Shown: in pieces, positions 1-5,079 of the stretch
Position numbering within the stretch: the first letter of the stretch is position 1
Layout: each line of letters opens with the position of its first letter
Origin: Dethiosulfatibacter sp.
GTDB taxonomy: Bacteria > Bacillota > Clostridia > Tissierellales > Dethiosulfatibacteraceae
Assembly (NCBI GenBank): GCA_030591825.1
Contig: JAUVAG010000132.1
Location: 1-5,079, forward strand
DNA: 5,079 bases
Direction of reading: 5' to 3'
Position numbers and translations under genes: made by a program
The notes under the pieces: generated by a model
Told to the model about the DNA's origin: nothing
Seen by the model: the letters and a program-made list of their open reading frames with translations, nothing else
Database searches by the model: none

Positions 1-1410
1 ATGAGAATCGACATGAAAATAGGTGCAATGAAGGACGGAACCATTAGGGCAATAGACATGGACGTACTGTCAAATACAGGAGCCTACGGAGAACATGCTC
101 TTACAGTATTGATGGTTGCAGGTGCAAAAACACTACCTCTCTATAACAAGGTGGAGGCTGTTGCCTTCAGCGGTGATGTTGTTTATACCAATACAACTCC
201 TGCAGGAGCATTCAGAGGATATGGTGCAATACAGGGAAATTATGCCTTGGAGTCTTCCATTGACGAGATAGCTTCAATGATTGGAATGGATCCTGTTGAA
301 ATAAGGAAAAAGAACATGATTCGTGAAAAGGAAACATCCAAGATATTTGAAATAATGGGTGAAGGCAAGGAAGGTACGGCAATGATAATAGAGTCGTGCA
401 AACTTGCTGAATGCCTGGACAGGTGCCTTGAAATGATAGACTGGAAGAAAAAATATCCAAGAGTGGATATAGGTTGTGACAAGGTAAGAGGGGTAGGAAT
501 GGCACTTGCAATGCAAGGGTCAGGAATACCATATATCGACATGGCAGCAAGCATATTGAAACTCAACGACGACGGATCATTCAACCTCCTAATAGGTGCT
601 ACAGACCTGGGAACAGGGTCAGATACAATTCTTGCACAGATGGCAGCAGAGGTATTGATGGTTCCTGTTGAAAAGATAATAGTATATTCATCTGATACTG
701 ACCTTACACCTTTTGACACTGGAGCATATGCATCCAGTACAACCTTCATTTCAGGTCATAGCGTAAGGATTGCGGCTGAAAAAATGATTGAGAAAATAAA
801 AGAAGTGGGAAGAAAACATTTCAATTCCCTTGAAGTTGAATATGATGGCAAATCCATTTCATCTGGAGATGAATCTGTTGACCTTCATGATCTGGCAACT
901 GCACTTTACTATTCGGAAAATATGGAGCAACTTGTTGCAACAGGATCATACTACGGTACTAACTCACCTCCTCCATACATGGTTGGAGCAGCCGAAGTTG
1001 AAATAGACAAAAGGACTGGAAAGGTTGAATTGTTGAAATATGTGGCATCTGTAGACTGTGGAACAACAATAAATCCAAATCTTGCAAAAATCCAGGTTGA
1101 AGGAGCACTTCTTCAGGGAATAGGAATGGCACTGTACGAGGATGCAACATATACGTCTACCGGAAGACTAATAAACAATACAATGATGAAATACAATGTA
1201 CCTACAAGGATGGAGGTAGGGAAAATAGAAGTTGAATTTGCAGAAAGCTATGAGCCTTCAGGACCTTTCGGTGCTAAATCTGTAGGCGAAATAGGAATAG
1301 ATACACCTCCTGCAGCCATATCAAATGCAATCAAGAATGCACTTGGAGTTAGGATGAATAGGCTTCCAATAAAAAGCGAAAAAATCTGGGAGAAGACCAG
1401 AAACAAATAA
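1..1410 (+). CDS. xdhA: Xanthine dehydrogenase family molybdopterin-binding subunit (5'-truncated by window)
   Basis: C-terminal 469 residues of the large Moco-binding subunit of a xanthine dehydrogenase-type molybdenum hydroxylase, which hydroxylates purines such as hypoxanthine and xanthine in the cytoplasm. The window opens inside the gene: the ATG at base 1 is not a real start, because the first residues match the family segment that follows the conserved RHPM stretch, so roughly the first 300 residues are missing. Visible family signatures in order are AFRGYG (residues 70-75), a glycine-rich Moco-contact loop LGTGSDT (203-209), the small-residue loop GAYASST (241-247) and GAKSVGEIG (424-432). 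E430 aligns with the catalytic base glutamate of xanthine oxidoreductases. The usual GQG of the second motif is GTG here. The FeS and FAD subunits are not visible. The stop is 9 bases from the adenine deaminase start, indicating one operon and a purine substrate. Nicotinate or other heterocycle hydroxylases share the fold, so substrate is inferred from context; selenium dependence cannot be judged. Confidence 0.9.
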   Translation: MRIDMKIGAMKDGTIRAIDMDVLSNTGAYGEHALTVLMVAGAKTLPLYNKVEAVAFSGDVVYTNTTPAGAFRGYGAIQGNYALESSIDEIASMIGMDPVEIRKKNMIREKETSKIFEIMGEGKEGTAMIIESCKLAECLDRCLEMIDWKKKYPRVDIGCDKVRGVGMALAMQGSGIPYIDMAASILKLNDDGSFNLLIGATDLGTGSDTILAQMAAEVLMVPVEKIIVYSSDTDLTPFDTGAYASSTTFISGHSVRIAAEKMIEKIKEVGRKHFNSLEVEYDGKSISSGDESVDLHDLATALYYSENMEQLVATGSYYGTNSPPPYMVGAAEVEIDKRTGKVELLKYVASVDCGTTINPNLAKIQVEGALLQGIGMALYEDATYTSTGRLINNTMMKYNVPTRMEVGKIEVEFAESYEPSGPFGAKSVGEIGIDTPPAAISNAIKNALGVRMNRLPIKSEKIWEKTRNK

Positions 1411-1415
1411 GGAGG
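1411..1415 (+). promoter_or_regulatory. Ribosome binding site of adenine deaminase gene
   Basis: GGAGG follows the TAA stop of the upstream gene (1408-1410) directly and lies 4 bases before a GTG codon at 1420. The stop is in the same frame as the deaminase, so no earlier start is possible, and no suitable ATG lies nearby in frame. The spacing is short, but the site decides the start. Confidence 0.75.
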
Positions 1416-1419
1416 CAAG

Positions 1420-3150
1420 GTGGATATTAAAAAGAAATATAAAAGACGGGTAGAGCTTGCCTCCGGAAGAGACCGAGTGGAGCTTCTTCTCAAGAATTGC
1501 CAAATAGTTAATGTCTTCAGCCACTCAATAGTTAGAGGAGATATTGCAATAGATTCTGGAAAGATAATTGGAATTGGTGACTATGAAGCAGTAACTGTGG
1601 TGGATATGAAAAATAAATTTATAGCTCCCGGTCTTATTGACAGCCACGAGCATATGGAATCCTGTCTTGTAACTCCGGAGCAGCTGGCAAGGGTCGTAGT
1701 TCCAAAGGGTACAACTACAATAATTGCAGATCCTCATGAAATAGCAAATGTCTGCGGATTGGAAGGTATCAAGTTCATGATGGAGGCAACAAAAAATATA
1801 CCATTAAATGTATTTTTCATGCTTCCTTCCTGTGTCCCAGCAACTGTATTTGAAACTTCAGGAGCTACCCTTGATGCCGAGGATCTTAAGACACTCATGG
1901 GTGAAAACATAGTGCTGGGTCTGGGAGAGCTTATGGATTATCCGGGAGTAATAGCAGGTAACGAGGAAATAATAGACAAGATACTTCTTGCTGACAGGAA
2001 GATAATAGATGGTCACAGCCCACTGATTTCAGGTAAAAGGCTTAATGCCTATGCAATAAACGGAGTAAAGACTGACCATGAATGTACCAATCTCAAAGAA
2101 ATGGAGGAAAAGCTGTCCATAGGAATGTACATAGCCATAAGGGAAGGTTCAGCGGCAAGGGATCTTGAAAAGCTTATACCTGGTGTCAACAGCCATACGG
2201 AAAGACGTTGTACTTTCTGTACAGATGACAAGCACCCAGGAGACATCTTGGAGGAAGGTCATATAGACTACAATGTTAGAAAGGCAATATATATGGGAGT
2301 TGATCCCATCAGCGCAATAAAGATGGCTACAATCAATACGGCGGAATGCTACAAGCTGAGAGACATCGGTGCAATAGCTCCAGGCTTTGATGCGGATATT
2401 ATAGTCCTTGATAATCTTGAGGATTTCAATATTGAACAGGTCTATAAAAAAGGAATTTTGGTTGCTGAGGGAGGAAAGGCAAAATTTGAAGTTGAAAAGC
2501 CAGACATCTCATCGGTCAGCAATACTGTCACTATAGGTAAAATTACTGAAATGGACCTTGAAATACACCTTGACTCCGATATAGCAAAGGTAATAAGAGT
2601 AAACGCCTCCGCACTTCTTACAGAGCTTGTTGTAAGGAAGGTTAGCCTTGATGAAGAAAACAGGTTCATATCAAATAAATATATAGACATACTTAAGATT
2701 GCAGTAATTGAAAGGCACGGAAAGACTGGTACAATAGGCCTTGGACTCATTGAAAATTTTAGGTTCAAGGGAGGAGCATTAGCTTGTACAATAGCCCATG
2801 ATTCCCACAATCTTATAGTTATAGGTGACAGTGATGCGGACATGCTCCTGGCAATTGAGAAAATCAAGGAAATGGAAGGAGGAATTGTTATAGCTTCAGA
2901 GGGTGAAATAGTTGAATATCTTCCACTACCAGTAGCTGGACTTATGTCAAATGATGATATGGAGAAAGTTGCAGAAAAAATTTCGAAAATAACTAAATAT
3001 TTACACAATAAAATGGGTAGTAATAGATTGAAGGATCCTTTGATGACTTTAAGTTTTTTGGCGCTACCTGTAATTCCAGATGTAAAGATAACAGACAGGG
3101 GTCTCTTTGATGTTAATGAATTTAATTTCATAGACATAAATGTAAATTAA
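1420..3150 (+). CDS. ade: Adenine deaminase
   Basis: Complete 576-residue adenine deaminase (adenine + water to hypoxanthine + ammonia), a cytoplasmic binuclear-metal amidohydrolase; length is normal for the family (about 570-600). It starts at GTG. The N-terminal beta-sandwich part is followed by the amidohydrolase barrel. Likely metal and catalytic residues are H76 and H78 in DSHEHMES, the ADPHEIANV signature (103-111, H106), E170 in GLGELMD, H199 in DGHSP, H220 in TDHEC and the TDD at 268-270. The C-terminal adenine deaminase domain is intact, with AHDSHN (459-464), LPLPVAGLMS (from 501) and a final LPVIPDVKITDRG segment (549-561). These C-terminal motifs separate Ade from dihydroorotase- or imidazolonepropionase-like relatives. 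The gene is tightly coupled to the xanthine dehydrogenase gene upstream, so its hypoxanthine product probably feeds that enzyme. No frameshift or missing key residue is seen. Confidence 0.96.
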   Translation: MDIKKKYKRRVELASGRDRVELLLKNCQIVNVFSHSIVRGDIAIDSGKIIGIGDYEAVTVVDMKNKFIAPGLIDSHEHMESCLVTPEQLARVVVPKGTTTIIADPHEIANVCGLEGIKFMMEATKNIPLNVFFMLPSCVPATVFETSGATLDAEDLKTLMGENIVLGLGELMDYPGVIAGNEEIIDKILLADRKIIDGHSPLISGKRLNAYAINGVKTDHECTNLKEMEEKLSIGMYIAIREGSAARDLEKLIPGVNSHTERRCTFCTDDKHPGDILEEGHIDYNVRKAIYMGVDPISAIKMATINTAECYKLRDIGAIAPGFDADIIVLDNLEDFNIEQVYKKGILVAEGGKAKFEVEKPDISSVSNTVTIGKITEMDLEIHLDSDIAKVIRVNASALLTELVVRKVSLDEENRFISNKYIDILKIAVIERHGKTGTIGLGLIENFRFKGGALACTIAHDSHNLIVIGDSDADMLLAIEKIKEMEGGIVIASEGEIVEYLPLPVAGLMSNDDMEKVAEKISKITKYLHNKMGSNRLKDPLMTLSFLALPVIPDVKITDRGLFDVNEFNFIDINVN

Positions 3151-3157
3151 AATTCTT

Positions 3158-3172
3158 AGGACATCGAGTCCT
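3158..3172 (+). repeat. Small inverted repeat downstream of ade
   Basis: AGGAC (3158-3162) and GTCCT (3168-3172) can pair as a 5-bp stem with the loop ATCGA, 8 bases after the ade stop. No T-run follows, so it is not a convincing terminator. It may be the first element of the structured region that follows, or an mRNA 3'-end stabiliser. Confidence 0.35.
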
Positions 3173-3188
3173 TCGAATCATCTAACGG

Positions 3189-3222
3189 TTAAGATAATTC
3201 CCAGATACCGGAATTATCTTAA
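3189..3222 (+). repeat. Perfect 13-bp inverted repeat (hairpin) in ade-guaD gap
   Basis: TTAAGATAATTCC (3189-3201) is exactly complementary to GGAATTATCTTAA (3210-3222), with the 8-base loop CAGATACC. No T-run follows, so an intrinsic terminator for ade is unlikely in this form. Its outer half (to 3195) competes with the long-range pairing to 3295-3307, so it may be one state of a switching leader. Confidence 0.6.
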
Positions 3223-3227
3223 AGTTT

Positions 3228-3290
3228 AGGAAAGTTAAAAGTGCATAATCCCTTGAAACGTTGGTATTATGCGATTAAGGAGACTTTCCT
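3228..3290 (+). repeat. Two-tier stem-loop with possible pseudoknot
   Basis: The outer stem AGGAAAGT (3228-3235) with ACTTTCCT (3283-3290) is 8 bp, plus one T-G pair. The inner stem GCATAAT (3243-3249) with ATTATGC (3266-3272) is 7 bp with a 16-base loop. CCTT in that loop (3251-3254) is complementary to AAGG at 3277-3280, on the 3' side of the inner stem, a layout that permits an H-type pseudoknot. The 3' strand of the outer stem is also complementary to the guaD Shine-Dalgarno sequence. Confidence 0.45.
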
Positions 3291-3301
3291 TCACATCTTA
3301 A

Positions 3302-3336
3302 TAACCGCTATGGTCACATGAGGCGTGACCCGGTTA
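3302..3336 (+). repeat. Bulged 12-bp hairpin before guaD
   Basis: TAACCG (3302-3307) pairs with CGGTTA (3331-3336) and GGTCAC (3312-3317) with GTGACC (3325-3330). The two stems are stacked without a gap on the 3' side, with a 4-base bulge CTAT on the 5' side and a 7-base loop ATGAGGC. It is the most GC-rich structure of the gap. No T-tract follows, so it is not a classical terminator. Its 5' strand can instead pair with a second CGGTTA copy at 3186-3191. Confidence 0.55.
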
Positions 3337-3338
3337 AC

Positions 3339-3351
3339 GCAGCGTAGCTGC
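3339..3351 (+). repeat. Short GC-rich hairpin before guaD
   Basis: GCAGC (3339-3343) and GCTGC (3347-3351) form a 5-bp stem with a 3-base loop GTA, two bases after the preceding bulged hairpin. Both lie between TCACAT (3291-3296) and ATGTGA (3365-3370), a 6-bp complementary pair that could close a junction around them. Confidence 0.45.
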
Positions 3352-3381
3352 TTTCTTGAACGTCATGTGAATAAAAAAACT

Positions 3382-3392
3382 GGAAGGTGATC
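3382..3392 (+). promoter_or_regulatory. Ribosome binding site of guaD, selects the TTG start
   Basis: GGAAGGTGATC contains AGGTGATC (3385-3392), an 8-base match to the complement of the 16S rRNA 3' end. The AGG core lies 8 bases before TTG at 3396, which is good spacing. A GTG at 3387-3389 is in frame but sits inside this site and so cannot be the start; the ATG at 3408 is too far away. Confidence 0.75.
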
Positions 3393-3395
3393 TAC

Positions 3396-3860
3396 TTGAA
3401 TGAATTTATGAAAAAAGCTGTTGAAGAAGCTTTAGAAGGAATAAAGAAGAAGGAAGGAGGACCCTTCGGTGCAGTCGTTGTTAAGGATGGAGTTGTAATA
3501 GCTGTTGGCAACAACAAGGTAATTGTCACCAACGATCCTACGGCCCATGCAGAAATAGTTGCCATAAGAAGGGCTACTGAAATACTTGGAAGATTTGATC
3601 TTTCCGACTGTGAAATATATACTACCTGCGAACCCTGTCCAATGTGCTATTCGGCAATTCACTGGGCAAAGATTCCACTAATGTATTACGGAGCAACGAG
3701 AAAGGATGCGGCAGACATAGGCTTTAGTGACGAGTACCTCTATGATGTTCTCTCTGGAAAAATAGAGGACAAGAAGCTGGAAACCAAACAGATAGATGTA
3801 GGCGAATGTATGGAGCCCTTCAAGCTGTACGACGAAGACGAGGACAAAACACTTTATTAA
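3396..3860 (+). CDS. guaD: Guanine deaminase (GuaD, cytidine deaminase superfamily)
   Basis: Small zinc hydrolase converting guanine to xanthine and ammonia in the cytoplasm. With the TTG start it has 154 residues, close to the 156 of Bacillus subtilis GuaD. Visible residues are HAE (H51 zinc ligand, E53 proton shuttle) and CEPCPMC (78-84; C81 and C84 zinc ligands). GGPFGAVVVKDG (21-32) and NDPTAH (46-51) are also family hallmarks. In the B. subtilis structure, guanine is recognised by Asp114 and by the C-terminal Tyr156 of the domain-swapped partner. From remembered sequence, D112 and the terminal Y154 here fall at the matching places with a constant two-residue offset. This favours guanine deaminase over the tRNA adenosine deaminase TadA or a cytosine/nucleoside deaminase. 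The gene is preceded by a structured leader and followed by a probable terminator, so it may be controlled apart from xdh-ade. Its xanthine product is a natural substrate for the upstream molybdenum hydroxylase. Confidence 0.9.
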   Translation: MNEFMKKAVEEALEGIKKKEGGPFGAVVVKDGVVIAVGNNKVIVTNDPTAHAEIVAIRRATEILGRFDLSDCEIYTTCEPCPMCYSAIHWAKIPLMYYGATRKDAADIGFSDEYLYDVLSGKIEDKKLETKQIDVGECMEPFKLYDEDEDKTLY

Positions 3861-3864
3861 AGGC

Positions 3865-3897
3865 ATTCCCCTTGAAGCTGAGCACTTTGAGGGGAAT
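3865..3897 (+). repeat. 13-bp stem-loop just after guaD
   Basis: ATTCCCCTTGAAG (3865-3877) pairs with CTTTGAGGGGAAT (3885-3897), including two G-T pairs, with the loop CTGAGCA. It begins 4 bases after the guaD stop. No T-run follows at once, so it is more likely an mRNA 3'-end stabiliser or the first part of a two-hairpin termination region than a terminator itself. Confidence 0.6.
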
Positions 3898-3911
3898 TCA
3901 CATTATAGAAG

Positions 3912-3942
3912 AATCTGAGCATAATATTGCTTGGATTTTTTT
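3912..3942 (+). terminator. Probable Rho-independent terminator after guaD
   Basis: AATCTGAGCA (3912-3921) pairs with TGCTTGGATT (3928-3937), 10 bp with two G-T pairs and a 6-base loop TAATAT. The 3' arm runs into a stretch of seven T (3936-3942). The stem is only moderately stable, so it may be leaky and allow partial read-through into fdrA, or be regulated. Confidence 0.6.
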
Positions 3943-3953
3943 GATTAATTCAA

Positions 3954-3971
3954 AACAACCAACTTGTTGTT
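3954..3971 (+). repeat. Short inverted repeat upstream of fdrA
   Basis: AACAAC (3954-3959) is complementary to GTTGTT (3966-3971) with the loop CAACTT, in a TTG-rich stretch about 30 bases before fdrA. The stem is weak and has no clear role. No convincing -35/-10 pair was found here. Confidence 0.25.
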
Positions 3972-3988
3972 GTTAAATCATAAAAGAT

Positions 3989-3993
3989 GGAGG
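3989..3993 (+). promoter_or_regulatory. Ribosome binding site of fdrA
   Basis: GGAGG with 7 bases before the ATG at 4001, canonical spacing, which fixes the start. Confidence 0.85.
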
Positions 3994-4000
3994 TATAAGT

Positions 4001-5079
4001 ATGATTAGATATGATATACGAAATAATTCATATTATGATTCAGTAACTTTAATGCTCATATCAAAGGAAATCAAAAACATTGAAGGTGTTTCAGCTACGA
4101 TAGTAGGAATGGGAACGGATCTCAACAAGGAATTGACAGTCAATCTGAAGCTTGACAACGAACAGCTGGAAGAGATTTCAGCAAATGATTTCTACATTGC
4201 AGCGGATGTAGATTCAGATGAGGTAATGGAAACAGTTATATCAAAGGTCAATGAGCTGTTGATAAAGAAAAAAGTTAAAGCAGAGATGGAGTATAGACCT
4301 GTCTCATTAAAAGTTGCATTGGAAATGCAACCCGATACCAATATGGTTATCGTGTCTATAGCAGGCCAGTATGTTGAAAGGGAAGTAGACAAATTACTGG
4401 ATAACGACTTAAATGTAATGTTGTTTTCTGACAATGTTTCAGTAGAATCTGAATTGAAGCTGAAGAAAAAAGCAGTTGAAAAGGGTTTGCTTATGATGGG
4501 ACCTGATTGTGGTACAGCCATAATCAATGGTGTGCCTCTTGCTTTCGCCAATGTTGTGAGAAAAGGGAATATTGGTGTTGTTGGAGCATCGGGAACAGGT
4601 ACTCAAGAAGTAACTTGTCTAATTGACCAACTAGGTGAAGGGGTTTCACAAGTCATCGGTACAGGCAGCCGTGACTTAAAGTCGGAAATTGGCGGCTTGA
4701 TGATGATGCAGAGTATCAAAGCACTGATGGATGATTCAGCAACAGAAGTAATTGTTTTAATCTCAAAGCCACCAGCACCGGAAGTTGCAAAAAAGATACT
4801 GGAATTGACAAAAGAAACTGACAAACCCGTTGTTGTTGATTTTATAGGTGGTGATGACGAAGCAATTAAAGCCGTAGGTGCATATCCATGTTCGACTTTG
4901 GAGGATGCTGCCAGGAAAGCTGTTGCTTTATCAAAAGGTGAGGAAGTCAATGACTTTGATGGATTCACAGTGGATGAAGATACTATTGACTCAATACTGG
5001 AGAGCGCACTGACAATAGTTGGCAAGGATCAAAAGTATTTAAGAGGATTATATACTGGGGGAACATTGGCAGACGAAGC
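4001..5079 (+). CDS. fdrA: FdrA family protein, acyl-CoA synthetase-like (3'-truncated by window)
   Basis: The open frame runs from ATG 4001 off the window end: 359 residues of a protein usually about 500-560 long, so the C-terminal third is missing. The N-terminus (YYDSVTLMLIS, about residues 7-17) matches the FdrA-specific N-terminal region. It is followed by FSDNVSVE (142-149), MGPDCGTAI (166-174), the nucleotide/CoA-binding-like glycine loop IGVVGASGTGTQEV (191-204), ISKPPAPE (about 253-260) and LYTGGTLADE (350-359). These agree in order and spacing with E. coli FdrA. The fold resembles the succinyl-CoA synthetase alpha subunit, but the family is associated with the allantoin locus; in E. 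coli, FdrA with YlbE and YlbF has been linked to oxamate carbamoyltransferase activity, feeding carbamate kinase. Expected partners (YlbE/DUF1116, YlbF/DUF2877, arcC-like kinase) would lie beyond the window. Its location after three purine enzymes suggests a late, ATP-yielding step; the exact substrate is not shown. Confidence 0.88.
   Translation, partial: MIRYDIRNNSYYDSVTLMLISKEIKNIEGVSATIVGMGTDLNKELTVNLKLDNEQLEEISANDFYIAADVDSDEVMETVISKVNELLIKKKVKAEMEYRPVSLKVALEMQPDTNMVIVSIAGQYVEREVDKLLDNDLNVMLFSDNVSVESELKLKKKAVEKGLLMMGPDCGTAIINGVPLAFANVVRKGNIGVVGASGTGTQEVTCLIDQLGEGVSQVIGTGSRDLKSEIGGLMMMQSIKALMDDSATEVIVLISKPPAPEVAKKILELTKETDKPVVVDFIGGDDEAIKAVGAYPCSTLEDAARKAVALSKGEEVNDFDGFTVDEDTIDSILESALTIVGKDQKYLRGLYTGGTLADE

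Larger units (their letters stand above)
3186..3370 (+). ncRNA. Candidate structured 5' leader RNA upstream of guanine deaminase (class unassigned)
   Basis: The 245-base gap between ade and guaD has no credible ORF but is dense in complementary segments. One global fold uses only compatible elements. It has a closing stem CGGTTAAGAT (3186-3195) with ATCTT (3295-3299) and AACCG (3303-3307), leaving a three-base bulge. Inside is a hairpin AATTCC/GGAATT (3196-3201/3210-3215) and a stem AGGAAAGT/ACTTTCCT (3228-3235/3283-3290) that contains GCATAAT/ATTATGC (3243-3249/3266-3272). This makes a three-way junction with riboswitch-like proportions. Downstream are the bulged hairpin 3302-3336 and the hairpin 3339-3351, then the guaD ribosome binding site. 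The conserved cores of the purine, TPP, glycine, lysine, cobalamin and T-box RNAs are not present by eye. What is seen is base complementarity in one sequence; function and class are inference. Confidence 0.45.

Noticed and set aside
1..3. ATG at base 1 as the true start of the xanthine dehydrogenase gene
   Set aside because: The protein starts in the middle of the conserved domain and no upstream sequence is visible; it is an internal methionine.
240..749. Long open frame on the - strand within the xanthine dehydrogenase gene
   Set aside because: It lies wholly opposite a strongly conserved coding frame, has a serine/isoleucine-rich shadow composition and no recognisable motif.
3107..3136. 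Possible sigma-A promoter (TTGATG and TAGACA) at the end of ade
   Set aside because: The -10 match is poor and the spacing is 18; such pairs are common by chance in AT-rich DNA.
2442..3137. 231-codon open frame on the - strand within ade
   Set aside because: It is the antisense shadow of the conserved adenine deaminase C-terminal domain; no ribosome binding site or family motif was seen.
3168..3182. tRNA T-loop-like TTCGAATC
   Set aside because: No cloverleaf, anticodon arm or acceptor stem can be built around it.
3189..3222. The perfect 13-bp hairpin as an intrinsic terminator of ade
   Set aside because: The stem is AT-rich and is followed by AGTTTAGG rather than a T-run.
3241..3290. TPP or purine riboswitch, suggested by CCCTTGAA and ATAATC fragments
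   Set aside because: The CTGAGA box and full 3' core of TPP are absent, as are the conserved junction and loop bases of the purine aptamer; the matches are too short.
3318..3347. Nine-codon ORF (ATG to TAG) in the guaD leader
   Set aside because: There is no ribosome binding site and it lies within strong hairpins; a leader peptide cannot be supported.
4192..5025. Two - strand open frames opposite fdrA
   Set aside because: They are Ser/Thr-rich shadows of the FdrA frame, whose motifs on the + strand are unmistakable.
1..5079. CRISPR array, insertion sequence, tRNA/rRNA or in-frame UGA selenocysteine codon
   Set aside because: No spaced direct repeats, transposase, terminal repeats or conserved RNA genes were seen, and none of the genes is interrupted by an in-frame TGA.

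Overview
This is a low-GC window from an anaerobic Firmicute, probably a purine-using member of the Clostridia or Tissierellia. The evidence is an AT-rich composition, Arg codons dominated by AGA/AGG, strong GGAGG-type ribosome binding sites, GTG/TTG starts and a dense set of purine catabolism genes. No species can be named from the sequence alone. All genes are on the + strand.

Layout: (1) 1-1410 is the C-terminal part of a molybdenum hydroxylase large subunit of the xanthine dehydrogenase family; its beginning lies upstream of the window. (2) 1420-3150 is a complete adenine deaminase, only 9 bases downstream and clearly co-transcribed. (3) 3151-3395 has no gene but is packed with inverted repeats, several of them mutually exclusive. 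It looks like a structured 5' leader of the next gene and I cannot assign it to a known RNA class. (4) 3396-3860 is a small zinc-dependent guanine deaminase of the GuaD/cytidine deaminase fold, best started at a TTG codon. (5) 3861-4000 holds a 13-bp hairpin and then a probable Rho-independent terminator. (6) 4001-5079 is the first 359 residues of an FdrA-family protein, cut by the window end.

Functional reading: adenine deaminase converts adenine to hypoxanthine and guanine deaminase converts guanine to xanthine. The molybdenum hydroxylase then interconverts hypoxanthine, xanthine and possibly urate, so the three enzymes funnel all purine bases to one oxidised purine. FdrA belongs to a family tied in E. 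coli to the allantoin/oxamate branch, where a carbamoyl group is passed towards carbamoyl phosphate and carbamate kinase makes ATP. Its position here suggests, by inference only, that the locus couples purine-base entry to energy-yielding late steps of ring catabolism.

The most unusual item is the leader of the guanine deaminase gene (about 3186-3370). It can be drawn as a closed multi-branch fold, and it contains one segment that can pair either upstream or downstream. One strand of its main stem is also complementary to the Shine-Dalgarno sequence. This is the organisation expected of a riboswitch or other cis-acting RNA, but no ligand or class could be recognised by eye.
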